DNA of 64,000 nucleotides from positions 742,257-806,256 of the forward strand of contig NZ_LMDB01000001.1 in NCBI RefSeq assembly GCF_001425005.1. Direction: 5' to 3'. This document shows positions 51,136 through 59,480 of the stretch, in pieces. This DNA comes from Duganella sp. Root336D2. Lineage in GTDB: Bacteria > Pseudomonadota > Gammaproteobacteria > Burkholderiales > Burkholderiaceae_D. The notes under the pieces are model-generated. The model worked only from the letters and a program-made list of their open reading frames with translations, searched no databases and had not been told where the DNA came from. How positions within the stretch are numbered: position 1 is the stretch's first letter; the number at the start of each line of letters is the position of its first letter. Both the position numbers and the translations under genes were made by a program.

Positions 51136-51915
51136 TTAGAAGTGCCCCTCTAACTCAACCCAGGTCGGCGCATGGTCGCTGGGCTTCTCGCGGCCGCGAA
51201 CGACACGGTCGACATCGGCGCCGCGCAGCCGCGGTGCAAGCACCGGATTCAGCAGCAGGTGGTCGATGCGCAGGCCGGCATCGCGGCCGAAGGCGTTGCG
51301 GAAGTAATCCCAGAAGGTGTAGATCTTCTCGTCGGGGTGCATGGTGCGCAGGGCGTCGGTCCAGCCTTGCCCGACCAGCTTCGCGAACGCCGCCCGGGTT
51401 TCGGGGCGGAACAGCGCATCATCCACCCAGCGCTCCGGCTTGTAGACATCAAGCTCGGTCGGCATGACGTTGTAATCGCCAGCCATGATGACCGGCTTCT
51501 TCGAGGCCACCAGTTCTTCGCCGCGCGCAATCAGGCGGTCGAACCATTTGAGTTTGTAGTCGAATTTGGGGCCGGGCGCCGGATTGCCGTTCGGCAGGTA
51601 AAGGCAGGCGACCATCAGCTTGCCGACCATTGCTTCGATGTAGCGGCTCTGCACATCTTCCGGATCGCCCGGCAAGGCACGGCCAAGCTCCACCGGTGTG
51701 CTGCCGCGCGCCAGGATGGCGACGCCGTTCCAGCTTTTCTGGCCATGCCAGATGGCGCCATAGCCGGCGTCGTTGATTGCCGCTTCGGGAAATTTTTCGT
51801 GCGGGGCTTTCAGCTCCTGCAGGCATACCACGTCCGGCTGGGTTTCATTCAGCCATTGCAGCAGCGCCGGCAGGCGGGCGCCAATTCCGTTGATGTTGAA
51901 GGTCGCAACTCGCAT
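51136..51915 (-). CDS. xth: Exodeoxyribonuclease III
   Basis: A 259-residue AP endonuclease/3'-5' exonuclease of the Xth family for base excision repair. Motifs: MRVATFNINGIGARLPALLQWL, DVVCLQELKAPHEKFP (metal-binding Glu), VMAGDYNVMP (Asp/Asn), GLRIDHLLLNP and KPSDHAPTWVEL (catalytic Asp-His). Length matches Xth. The ATG at 51915 is the family start; the frame extends a few codons upstream. It is the last of three minus-strand genes. Confidence 0.95.
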   Translation of the reverse strand: MRVATFNINGIGARLPALLQWLNETQPDVVCLQELKAPHEKFPEAAINDAGYGAIWHGQKSWNGVAILARGSTPVELGRALPGDPEDVQSRYIEAMVGKLMVACLYLPNGNPAPGPKFDYKLKWFDRLIARGEELVASKKPVIMAGDYNVMPTELDVYKPERWVDDALFRPETRAAFAKLVGQGWTDALRTMHPDEKIYTFWDYFRNAFGRDAGLRIDHLLLNPVLAPRLRGADVDRVVRGREKPSDHAPTWVELEGHF

Positions 51916-51939
51916 GGCGACCATTATGCACAAACCGGG

Positions 51940-52470
51940 TCAGTTGCGGCGCATGACGATGGCGGGCAGCCGCTCCTCGCCGGAAGCAAAGTAGCCTTCG
52001 ATTTCGCCGATTTCCACAAACCCTTCGGCGCTGTAGATTTGGCGGGCCGCCAACCATTCGGGATTGACGATCAGGATCGTGCTGCGCAGGCGCGGATGCC
52101 GGGTGAACATTTCTGACAGGGCGTCGCGGAACAGCCGGCGCCCCCACCCTGTGCCGCGTGTGGCCGGATCAACCACCATCGAGGAGACGTACACCTCCTC
52201 CCCATCCAGCACATGGCTTTCGGCCGCCGCATGGTTGCGCGCAAAGCGGGAGGGATTGAAGCCTGGTTCCAGCGGCCAGAATTCGGCGCAAAGATAGCCG
52301 TACAAGCACCCTGTTTCGCCGGCCAGCACCCAGCATCCTTCGGGCGCGGCAGACAGGCGCTCGGCGAAAGCTTCCTCGGTTTCCTGGATCGCCTGCGCAA
52401 AGCCAGCGCGTTCCAGCCGCATGATTTCGGCCATGTCGGCCGCCACTGCGGGCCGCAGTGAGAACTTCAT
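51940..52470 (-). CDS. GNAT family N-acetyltransferase
   Basis: A 176-residue acetyl-CoA-dependent transferase. It shows the N-terminal FSLRPAVAADMAEIMRLE, the motif-A region VSSMVVDPATRGTGWGRRLFRDAL (acetyl-CoA pyrophosphate loop) and the C-terminal RQIYSAEGFVEIGEIEGYF. The substrate is unknown. It overlaps the preceding small gene (TAATG), and the gap to xth is 24 bp. Confidence 0.88.
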   Translation of the reverse strand: MKFSLRPAVAADMAEIMRLERAGFAQAIQETEEAFAERLSAAPEGCWVLAGETGCLYGYLCAEFWPLEPGFNPSRFARNHAAAESHVLDGEEVYVSSMVVDPATRGTGWGRRLFRDALSEMFTRHPRLRSTILIVNPEWLAARQIYSAEGFVEIGEIEGYFASGEERLPAIVMRRN

Positions 52471-52826
52471 TACTGTGGCTTAGGGCAGCCTTGTGCCACG
52501 CTGCGCACCTTGAAGGCGGCGACGGTTTCGCCTTCGGTCACAACCTTCAGGCAGATGCCGTCATAGGAGACGAAAAAGTAGGTGCATTGGCCGCTGGCGG
52601 CTTCGCAGGAGCGCAGCTCAGGGAACTGGCCCTGGAGCTGGCGTTCCCATTCCGCGCCGGCATTGCGGTGGTCGGGGCGCCAGCCTGCATCGATGACTTC
52701 CTTGCGGGCTTTTGCGTACTTCATCCCTACAAGGTTGTCCCACGTGTTGGTTGGCTGGGGTGCGGCGGCTGCAGTACCGACGGCCAGGGCCATCGACAAC
52801 GCCATAATCAATCTGGAGACATTCAT
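52470..52826 (-). CDS. Small exported Cys-containing protein, unknown function
   Basis: A 118-residue protein with signal peptide LSMALAVGTAAA|APQPTNTWDNLVGMKYAKARKEV. Four Cys (in RSCEAA, QCTYFF, GICLKV and QGCPKPQ) suggest two disulphides in the periplasm. No family was recognised. It is co-translated with the GNAT gene. Confidence 0.65.
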   Translation of the reverse strand: MNVSRLIMALSMALAVGTAAAAPQPTNTWDNLVGMKYAKARKEVIDAGWRPDHRNAGAEWERQLQGQFPELRSCEAASGQCTYFFVSYDGICLKVVTEGETVAAFKVRSVAQGCPKPQ

Positions 52827-52907
52827 GAATTGTTCAGGAATATTATTAAGAACTAAATCAATTATGCCACGCAGAAAGAGCCCCCGGCCAGAGATATATA
52901 CAACATT

Positions 52908-53936
52908 TCAGGAATTTGCGACGCACACTACAACCTTACCGAAATTGCTGCCCTGCAACAAGCCAATTAAGCCTTTTGGTGAGCGTTCCAGACCGTCCAG
53001 CACATCTTCGAACAACTTGATCTTGCCATCCGCAACCCAAGCCGACATGTCGCGTGCGAAGTCTTCATAGCGCGATTCATAGTGGTCGAGGATGACCATG
53101 CCTTGCATCCGGATGCGCTTCTGCAGGATGGCCGACATGACTTTCGGTAGCCGGTCCTCACCTTGCACTGCACCATTCTGGTTATATTGGGCAATGACGC
53201 CGATCACCGGCACACGCGCACCAACGTTCAACAGGGGCAACACCGCGTCGAAAACCGCCCCGCCTACGTTTTCGAAATAGACATCAATGCCGCCCGGCGC
53301 AGCCTCGGCCAGCTTTTGCGCGAGTTGCGGGTCGTGGCGGTCCAGGGCAACGTCGAAGCCCAGTTCGTCGCGGGCGAAAGCCACCTTGTCGGCGCCGCCG
53401 GCAATGCCGATAACGCGCGCCCCCTTCAATTTGGCGAGCTGGCCGACGATGGAACCGACCGCCCCGGTCGCAGCCGCGACGACTACCGTATCGCCAGGCT
53501 TGGGCTGGCCGATGTCGAGCAGTCCGACGTAGGCGGTAAAGGCAGGCATGCCCAGCCCGCCCAGCGCCAGCGACGGCTGCTTCATGTCGCCCAGCGCGCG
53601 CAGGTCGCTGCCATCGGACAGCGCGTAATCCTGCCAGCCGGCGTTGCCCAGCACGATTTCACCAGGCTTGAAGCCAGGGTGGCGCGATGCCACCACGCGA
53701 TTCACGGTGCCGCCCACCATGGTGGCGCCCAGCTCCACGCGCGGCGCATAAGCGGGCGGGACTTCATCCATCAGGTTGCGCATGTAAGGGTCGAGCGACA
53801 GGTAGAGGGTACGCAGCAATACCTGGCCTTCTCCTGGTTCCGGCACCGGCCCTTCTTCGAGCCGGAAGTTGTCGGGCGTAGGCGCGCCTTGCGGGCGGGA
53901 GGCGAGAACGATGCGGCGGTTGGTAGTAGCATTCAT
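52908..53936 (-). CDS. NADP-dependent oxidoreductase (MDR, CurA/leukotriene B4 dehydrogenase type)
   Basis: A 342-residue medium-chain reductase that reduces alpha,beta-unsaturated carbonyls with NADPH. Features: N-terminal NRRIVLASRPQGAPTPDNFRLEEGPVPEPGEGQVL, the catalytic-domain LSLDPYMRNLM, the Rossmann motif VVVAAATGAVGSIVGQLAKLKGARVIGIAGG and YFENVGG. No zinc ligands, as usual for this group. An operator-like dyad lies 20 bp upstream, and the same dyad precedes the divergent-side TetR gene, so it is the likely target of that repressor. Confidence 0.92.
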   Translation of the reverse strand: MNATTNRRIVLASRPQGAPTPDNFRLEEGPVPEPGEGQVLLRTLYLSLDPYMRNLMDEVPPAYAPRVELGATMVGGTVNRVVASRHPGFKPGEIVLGNAGWQDYALSDGSDLRALGDMKQPSLALGGLGMPAFTAYVGLLDIGQPKPGDTVVVAAATGAVGSIVGQLAKLKGARVIGIAGGADKVAFARDELGFDVALDRHDPQLAQKLAEAAPGGIDVYFENVGGAVFDAVLPLLNVGARVPVIGVIAQYNQNGAVQGEDRLPKVMSAILQKRIRMQGMVILDHYESRYEDFARDMSAWVADGKIKLFEDVLDGLERSPKGLIGLLQGSNFGKVVVCVANS

Positions 53937-53955
53937 TTGAAGCTCCTTTCAATAT

Positions 53956-53970
53956 TAGACCAGTCGTCTA
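53956..53970. promoter_or_regulatory. TetR-type operator upstream of the oxidoreductase gene
   Basis: TAGACCAGTCGTCTA has inverted TAGAC/GTCTA arms around a 5-bp spacer. It ends 20 bp before the oxidoreductase ATG, overlapping the expected promoter. The identical 15 bases occur upstream of the tetR gene at 54634. Confidence 0.75.
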
Positions 53971-54018
53971 GATTCAATCCACAAAAAAGCGGGTGGCCGG
54001 TCCGGCGCCCCGCTCGGT

Positions 54019-54612
54019 TCATGCTTGCTGCGTTAGATTCAGTACCTGCCGCGTTCCCGCCATTGCCGTATCCAGCGGCGCACGGTCATGGTTGATCTTG
54101 GCGAGCAGGCTTGCGCCTACCCAGCTCTGGTACAACGCGATGGCCAGCACCTTGGCATCCAGGCCTTGCTGCAGCGAGCCATCCGCCATGCCGCGTTCAA
54201 TACTCTGCACCAGCCGCGAGGTAATGCCGCTGACACCGCGGTGCAGCGAGGCGCGCAAGGCTTCCGACAGGTCGCTCACCTCCGCGCCCAGCTTGACGGC
54301 CAGGCATTGGCCGGATTCGCCCAACTGGCATTCGCGCCAGTCTTCAAAATAATTCAGCAAACCTTCGCGCCCGGTGGCGCCCCGCGCCAGCAGATCGTCG
54401 ATACGCGCCAGCGTGCGCTCGAAGTAGCTGTCAATGACGGCCGCGCCGAAGACTTCCTTGGAGCCGAAGTAATGGTAGAACGAACCTTTCGGCACCTTGG
54501 CGGCGCCCAGGAGTTCAGTCAGGCCGACGCCATTGAAGCCTTTGTGCATGAATAGCGGCATGGCCGCATCGATGATGCCCTGGCGAACGTCGGCGTAATT
54601 GGTAGCTGTCAT
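54019..54612 (-). CDS. TetR family transcriptional regulator (NemR/AcuR-like)
   Basis: A 197-residue repressor. The helix-turn-helix is GFNGVGLTELLGAAKVPKGSFYHYFGSKEVFG (residues about 25-56), very like AcuR/NemR proteins that sense electrophiles by Cys modification. One Cys in DWRECQLGESGQCLAVKLG makes a Cys pair (ECQ, QCL) suited to such sensing. It lies just upstream of the oxidoreductase gene on the same strand, and both have the same operator, so it likely represses itself and the oxidoreductase until reactive carbonyls or quinones appear. Confidence 0.92.
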   Translation of the reverse strand: MTATNYADVRQGIIDAAMPLFMHKGFNGVGLTELLGAAKVPKGSFYHYFGSKEVFGAAVIDSYFERTLARIDDLLARGATGREGLLNYFEDWRECQLGESGQCLAVKLGAEVSDLSEALRASLHRGVSGITSRLVQSIERGMADGSLQQGLDAKVLAIALYQSWVGASLLAKINHDRAPLDTAMAGTRQVLNLTQQA

Positions 54613-54633
54613 GCGGCACAGGATAGACCTAAT

Positions 54634-54648
54634 TAGACCAGTCGTCTA
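54634..54648. promoter_or_regulatory. TetR-type operator upstream of the tetR gene
   Basis: TAGACCAGTCGTCTA, identical to the site at 53956 and at a near-equal distance (22 bp) from the tetR ATG. A half-site TAGACC lies at 54624. It indicates autoregulation and may also affect the divergent DUF411 gene. Confidence 0.75.
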
Positions 54649-54657
54649 GGCATATTT

Positions 54658-54671
54658 TTGACCCAGGTCAT
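54658..54671. promoter_or_regulatory. Weak FNR-like box upstream of the DUF411 gene
   Basis: TTGACCCAGGTCAT resembles the two better FNR-like boxes in the window but has three differences from TTGAT-N4-ATCAA. It is centred 42 bp upstream of the DUF411 ATG. Confidence 0.25.
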
Positions 54672-54706
54672 TCCGCTGCCGCAAAGGACCGTGGCACCAT
54701 GCTCCC

Positions 54707-55141
54707 ATGAAGATCCGTAAAACACTCCTGGCCGCGGTGCTGGCCATGCCGGCGCTGGCGATGGCTGCCACGCCTGTCATCAACGTCTACAAGAGCGCGG
54801 CCTGCGGCTGCTGCGAGGCCTGGGTCAAGCATATGCGCGACAACGGCTTCAAGGTGGAGGCGCACAACGTCGCCAACCCTTCCGATATGCGCGAGAAGAT
54901 GGGCATGCCGGACCGTTTCGGCTCTTGCCATACCGCGGTGGTGGACGGCTATGCGATTGAAGGCCATGTGCCGGCGGCGGAAGTCAAGCGCTTGCTGGCC
55001 TCCAAACCAAAGGCGAAGGGATTGGCCGCGCCGGGCATGCCGCTTGGCTCGCCGGGCATGGAAGGTCCGCGCAAGGACGCTTTCGATGTCCTGCTGGTGC
55101 TGCCTGACGGCTCGTCCAAGATCTACCAGCACTACAACTAG
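54707..55141 (+). CDS. DUF411 metal-binding periplasmic protein
   Basis: A 144-residue exported protein. Signal peptide MPALAMA|ATPVINVYKSAACGCCEAWVKHM. The CGCC motif, followed by GSCHTAVVDGYAIEGHVPAAEVKRLL, is typical of DUF411/CopG-like proteins linked to copper handling. The last part contains a Gly/Pro/Met-rich stretch GMPLGSPGMEGP. Its stop interlocks with that of the convergent membrane gene through CTAG. Confidence 0.88.
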   Translation: MKIRKTLLAAVLAMPALAMAATPVINVYKSAACGCCEAWVKHMRDNGFKVEAHNVANPSDMREKMGMPDRFGSCHTAVVDGYAIEGHVPAAEVKRLLASKPKAKGLAAPGMPLGSPGMEGPRKDAFDVLLVLPDGSSKIYQHYN

Positions 55142-55494
55142 AGTGCGAGCAGCAGCAAGGCAACGCCGGCAACGGCCATCAGTGCGTGGCCGATCATGAC
55201 CGCGTTGGGAATCAGCACACCCTGCTGGTGGCGGCCAAGGTTCATCCACACGCCGCCGATTGCCGCCAGCAACAGCGCCAGCAAACCGATATGGGCCAGG
55301 TCCGGCACGTGCGAGAAGATCGTCACGTAGGCCAGCAGGGTCATACCGGCTGCGGCGATGAAGCCATGCAGCATGGCGATCCAATGCGGTGGATTGGTCT
55401 TTTTCCCCAAGCGGATCAGCGCCATGACGATACCGCCGGCAGCGGCGACACCGAACAGCACACAGGCAATAAACAATATTGTTTGGGTATCCAT
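55138..55494 (-). CDS. Small four-helix membrane protein
   Basis: A 118-residue inner-membrane protein with four hydrophobic segments (ILFIACVLFGVAAAGGIVMALI, HGFIAAAGMTLLAYVTIF, IGLLALLLAAIGGVWMNL, HALMAVAGVALLLLAL). Each of segments two and four begins with His, hinting at haem or metal binding, but no family was recognised. It converges on DUF411 with a 4-bp overlap. Confidence 0.65.
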   Translation of the reverse strand: MDTQTILFIACVLFGVAAAGGIVMALIRLGKKTNPPHWIAMLHGFIAAAGMTLLAYVTIFSHVPDLAHIGLLALLLAAIGGVWMNLGRHQQGVLIPNAVMIGHALMAVAGVALLLLAL

Positions 55495-55539
55495 GCAGGC
55501 ATTCTGCGCCTGCAGCCTGCGCCCGTTCGGTGCGCTGTC

Positions 55540-56178
55540 TCACGCAGCAGCCAATGCCTCGCCCAGCAGCCGGTGTATCTGGGCAGCATGGGCATAGCCC
55601 GGGCTGACTTCGCGCACTCCGTTACCGGTGTCGAGCAGCAAGGCGGGGAAACTGCTGACGCCAAGCTTGCGGGTACGGGTAAAGTCGGCGTGCGTTTCAG
55701 CAATGGTGGCCGATTCGCGCCAAGTGTAGAGGAAGCCGGCGGCGCTGATGTCATGGCCTTGCCGCTGCAGCTCGGCCGCGCCGATGGCAGCCAGCTCATT
55801 GCCATCCGTGGTGTCGCGCCCCTCTGCGTAGAAGGCATGCTGGAAGGCGCGGAACACCGCCAGCAGGTCGGCTCGCGGCGCAAGGCGGCGTGCCGCCACC
55901 ACGGCGCGGCACACAGGCTCCGTGTCATAGATAAAGCCCTGCCGCGCCAGGAGCGCTTCGCGGTTGAAGGGCAAGCCGCTCGCCGCTTCCACGCGCGCCC
56001 AGTGCTGCAGGCGGAATTGCTTGGCCGCGTCGTCGAGGATTTCGGTGCCGCCGGCGCGCAGGCCGCCCACCACGATTTCCAGTTTCAACTCAGGCTGCGC
56101 GGCGAGCAGCTGCGCCAGTTCCTTGCCGAAGCCATAGCACCAGGAGCACATCGGGTCGCCAACATATACGAGTTTCAT
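55540..56178 (-). CDS. DsbA family (FrnE-like) thiol oxidoreductase
   Basis: A 212-residue cytoplasmic thioredoxin-fold protein. CSWC in MKLVYVGDPMCSWCYGFGKELAQLL is the active site; LGVSSFPALLLDTGNGVREVSPGY carries the cis-Pro. The family (FrnE/2-hydroxychromene isomerase-like DsbA) acts as cytoplasmic disulphide isomerase or GSH-dependent enzyme. No signal peptide. It stands alone on this strand, divergent from the DUF455 gene. Confidence 0.9.
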   Translation of the reverse strand: MKLVYVGDPMCSWCYGFGKELAQLLAAQPELKLEIVVGGLRAGGTEILDDAAKQFRLQHWARVEAASGLPFNREALLARQGFIYDTEPVCRAVVAARRLAPRADLLAVFRAFQHAFYAEGRDTTDGNELAAIGAAELQRQGHDISAAGFLYTWRESATIAETHADFTRTRKLGVSSFPALLLDTGNGVREVSPGYAHAAQIHRLLGEALAAA

Positions 56179-56278
56179 TACGTTCTCCCAAAAAGTTATC
56201 GATGGAAGGCACTATACTGTCGGCCCCTGCGCAGAAAAATAGGGTGCGGGGCAAGACTATCTATACGTGGTGTAACAA

Positions 56279-57082
56279 ATGGAAGCTAAGCCTGAACTCC
56301 GCAGCCTTGCGCTGCAATGCCTGGTCGAACCCGATCCCGCTGCCAAAGTGGCCGCTGTCGCCGCCATGGCCGACGCCTGGACTGGCGGTGCGCTGTTGCT
56401 GGACACCGCGTCCACACTGCCCGCGCAGGCGGCGCAAATACCCGGCCGCCCTGCCCGCCCCGAGCTTGTGGCTCCGCGCCTGGTCGGCCGCCGCTCGATG
56501 GCGACAGTGGAAGGCCGCGCCATGCTGGTGCACGCGCTGGCGCATATCGAGTTCAATGCCGTCAACCTGGCGTTGGATGCAATCTGGCGTTTCCCTGCCA
56601 TGCCGGAACAGTTCTATACCGACTGGCTGCGCGTGGCGAAAGAGGAGGCTTATCACTTCTCACTGTTGTCAGCCCACCTCACTACGCTGGGCTACGTTTA
56701 CGGCGACTACACCGCCCACGGCAGCCTGTGGGAGATGGTGGAGAAAACTACCGGCGACGTCATGGCGCGCATGGCCCTGGTGCCGCGCACCCTTGAAGCA
56801 CGCGGCCTCGATGCGATTCCGCCGCTGCGCGCCAAGCTGGCACAGGCCGGCGACGAGGCGGCGGCGGCCATCCTCGACATCATCCTGCGCGACGAAATCG
56901 GCCATGTGGAAATCGGCAATCGCTGGTACTGGCACCTGTGCGGCCAGCGCGGGCTTGATCCGGTGGCGACTTACGGTGAACTGGTGGTGCAGTACAAGGC
57001 GTCGGTGCGGGGTCCTTTCAATATGGAGGCGCGCCGCAAGGCAGGCTTCAGCGAAGAAGAGCTGCGCGCTTTACTACATTAA
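56279..57082 (+). CDS. DUF455 ferritin-like protein
   Basis: A 267-residue protein of the DUF455 ferritin-like family. Carboxylate/His ligands for a di-iron site are visible in HALAHIEFNAVNLALDAIW, AKEEAYHFSLLSAHL and LRDEIGHVEIGNRWYW, in the usual four-helix arrangement. Some relatives act in tRNA or oxidative-stress functions; the role here is unknown. Transcribed alone. Confidence 0.88.
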   Translation: MEAKPELRSLALQCLVEPDPAAKVAAVAAMADAWTGGALLLDTASTLPAQAAQIPGRPARPELVAPRLVGRRSMATVEGRAMLVHALAHIEFNAVNLALDAIWRFPAMPEQFYTDWLRVAKEEAYHFSLLSAHLTTLGYVYGDYTAHGSLWEMVEKTTGDVMARMALVPRTLEARGLDAIPPLRAKLAQAGDEAAAAILDIILRDEIGHVEIGNRWYWHLCGQRGLDPVATYGELVVQYKASVRGPFNMEARRKAGFSEEELRALLH

Positions 57083-57148
57083 GTAATTATTGCCGCCGAA
57101 TGGCAGGCGCGCTAAATTTTCCCGACGTCAACATATTGGGAGAACCTT

Positions 57149-58603
57149 ATGTCGCGCCTGAACTTCCTCATCGCAACTGTCATGCTGGCGGCCAGCGCCG
57201 CCCCAGCAATCGCCGGCCCCAAAGGCTGGACCGCCTTGAATGCCAGCCGCACGTACACGGCGATTCCCGTCGCCAGCGACGACACCATCAACCCCTTGCG
57301 CGGCTATTACCGCTGGCAGAACCAGGAACTGGTTCCGCAATCATCGCCGGCCAAGGACGCCTATCGCCGCTACTACTGGAAGGACCTGGAAGCAACCGAA
57401 GGCCAGTACAACTTCAGCGCCATCCTGAACGATCTTGCAGCGGCCAAAAGCCAGGGCCGCAAGTTCGCTTTCCGCGTGCGCATGATGGCGGGCTACGATG
57501 ACAACGTGGTCTACGCCCCCGCCTATATCGTGGACAACGCCAATTGCCAGGCAGGCTGCGGATTTTGGGCCGACACCGATACCACTGTGCCCGGCCAGAC
57601 TTTCATTCCGGACTGGAACGACCCGTGGCTGCAACAGCGCTCGCGTGCCCTGCTGTCGGCTTTGGCCGCCGCACTGGGAACGAGCAATGCGGACATCGCA
57701 TGGATCGACGTCGGCATGTTCGGCCAGTACGGCGAATGGGCGGTTCGCTCCAGCGCGTATGCCAGCCCGCCTGCCGGCATCACTCCGGCGACCAATGCCA
57801 GCAAGCGCGAATTTGCAAAGATGCACTTCGACGCCTTCCCCAACCAGCAGCATGTGATGTTCATCCCCTATTCCAACAAGGATGCGTTGACCTACGGCCT
57901 GCTGGAGCAAACCATCACCAGCAGGCCGGTAGGCTTGCGTGCGGATTGCCTGAGCCGCTCTGGCTATTTCGACCAATGGTCCAACCGCCCTGCGGAATGG
58001 GCGGCCTTTGCAGGCCAGTGGCAGAAGGCGCCGTTCGTATCCGAGTTCTGTCCCTTCACCAGCGGCGACCCGCAGAACAACCCCGCCACCGCGCGCCAGC
58101 AGGCGGCTGCCTTCCATATCACGCTGTTCAGCAACGGGAACTTCGAGACCAGCCGCCCGGATTCGGAGCGCTGGGGCGCTCTCACTGCGTCCGAGCAGAA
58201 CGACTTGTTGATGATGGCGCGCGAGTCAGGCTACCGTTATGTGGTTGCCAGCAGCACTGTCAACCTGACCTCCGGCGGCGCGTTGACACTGACGGCAATG
58301 CTGCGCAACGACGGCAGCACACCGGCCTACGAGTCGTGGCAGGTGAATGCGGAACTGGTGAATTCGTCTGGCACGGTGGCCTGGTCGGGGCAGACTTCCG
58401 CCAACCTGAAATCGTTGCTGGGCAGCGGCGCCAGCGCCAGCTTCCAGAACAACTGGGCGCTGCCGGCACTGCCGACCGGAGACTACACCTTGCGCCTGGT
58501 GGCGCGCGATACCAGTGCTTCACCGCGAGCACCCTTGAAGTGGACCATCAGCGAACGCGCCGCGGACGGCACCTTAACGGTAGCGACGCTGCGCCGCCGT
58601 TAG
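57149..58603 (+). CDS. DUF4832 domain-containing glycosidase-like secreted protein
   Basis: A 484-residue exported protein. Signal peptide ASAAPAIA|GPKGW. A DUF4874/DUF4832-type TIM-barrel region follows (NPLRGYYRWQNQELVP, YYWKDLEATEGQYNFSAI, AFRVRMMAGY, IAWIDVGMFGQYGEW), then a C-terminal beta-sandwich (about 375-484; LTLTAMLRNDGSTPAYESWQV). Glu/Asp in GQYGEW and EFCPFTSGD are candidate catalytic residues. Likely acts on polysaccharide outside the cell; this is inference from fold. GGGAGAA precedes the ATG. Confidence 0.8.
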   Translation: MSRLNFLIATVMLAASAAPAIAGPKGWTALNASRTYTAIPVASDDTINPLRGYYRWQNQELVPQSSPAKDAYRRYYWKDLEATEGQYNFSAILNDLAAAKSQGRKFAFRVRMMAGYDDNVVYAPAYIVDNANCQAGCGFWADTDTTVPGQTFIPDWNDPWLQQRSRALLSALAAALGTSNADIAWIDVGMFGQYGEWAVRSSAYASPPAGITPATNASKREFAKMHFDAFPNQQHVMFIPYSNKDALTYGLLEQTITSRPVGLRADCLSRSGYFDQWSNRPAEWAAFAGQWQKAPFVSEFCPFTSGDPQNNPATARQQAAAFHITLFSNGNFETSRPDSERWGALTASEQNDLLMMARESGYRYVVASSTVNLTSGGALTLTAMLRNDGSTPAYESWQVNAELVNSSGTVAWSGQTSANLKSLLGSGASASFQNNWALPALPTGDYTLRLVARDTSASPRAPLKWTISERAADGTLTVATLRRR

Positions 58604-58609
58604 CGCCCG

Positions 58610-58987
58610 CTAAGCGGTCGGCAGCCAGCGCGGCTTGGTGTCCGTGTGCAGTTCACGCTGCACCGGTCCATCGTATTCCGGCTCCATGGTGCCGAGCGTA
58701 ATGGCGATCCGGTCGGGCGACTGGGTGCTGCGCCAGGTCAGGGTCGACCCGCATACCTTGCAGAAGCCGCGCCGGCCATGGTCGGAGGAATGGAACTCCG
58801 TCACGAGGCCTGCGCCTTTGACGAAACTGAAGCCGGCACTGGCCACATTGGCATAAGTCCCGGACGCAGCACCGTGCTGCTTTTGGCACATGGTGCAATA
58901 GCAATGGCTCGCACTGTGCACAGTGCCCTTGTCGGCTTGGTACTCGACGCCGCCGCACAGGCAGCTACCGCGCAGGTATTCCGTCAT
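58610..58987 (-). CDS. GFA family protein (Mss4-like zinc fold)
   Basis: A 125-residue zinc-binding protein of the glutathione-dependent formaldehyde-activating family. Cys motifs CLCGGVEY, HCYCTMCQKQHG and FCKVCGSTLTW supply the zinc sites. Most members have unknown substrates. It converges with the glycosidase-like gene (6-bp gap); a minus-strand AAAGGAGAT precedes the ATG. Confidence 0.92.
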   Translation of the reverse strand: MTEYLRGSCLCGGVEYQADKGTVHSASHCYCTMCQKQHGAASGTYANVASAGFSFVKGAGLVTEFHSSDHGRRGFCKVCGSTLTWRSTQSPDRIAITLGTMEPEYDGPVQRELHTDTKPRWLPTA

Positions 58988-59051
58988 GCTTTATCTCCTT
59001 TGGAGGAATGCCGGGAATGATAATATATCCAGGCACCCAAGGGAGACGCAC

Positions 59052-59381
59052 ATGACGACCGAAGCCATGCCTTTCCGCACCCTGCTCTACCGCTTCATCT
59101 TCTTTGACTGGCTGTTCAAGGACGTGAGCGCGGCACGCAGCGTGATCGAGCGCCACGCCGCCCTGCAGCACAATAAATACATGAGCCGCTACCTGCCGAT
59201 CTATTTCCGGCGCTGGACCGTGATGGCTACGTTCGACTTCGGCCTTGGCTGCCTGTTCGAGCGCGCGCTGCAGGCCACCGTGGTATCAGCCTATTTCTTC
59301 ACCTGGTCGTGCGTGACCGTAGCCGGAATGGTGGTGATTGCCGCTGCGTGGATCTTCCTGACCTTCGGCCGGCTGAGTTGA
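59052..59381 (+). CDS. Small membrane protein, unknown function
   Basis: A 109-residue protein. The basic N-terminal half (FRTLLYRFIFFDWLFKDVSAARSVIERHAALQHNKYMSRYL) is followed by two hydrophobic segments (TFDFGLGCLFERALQATVVSAYFF and VTVAGMVVIAAAWIFLTF). GGGAGACG precedes the ATG. No family recognised. Confidence 0.65.
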   Translation: MTTEAMPFRTLLYRFIFFDWLFKDVSAARSVIERHAALQHNKYMSRYLPIYFRRWTVMATFDFGLGCLFERALQATVVSAYFFTWSCVTVAGMVVIAAAWIFLTFGRLS

Positions 59382-59480
59382 TGGAAAATTGAGCAGCAAC
59401 TTTATTCGCCATCAAATCAGTCGCTTAGCTTGCAAAGGGGCTCCTTGTTAACAGAGTTTTCCACAGAAACCGTTAACAAC

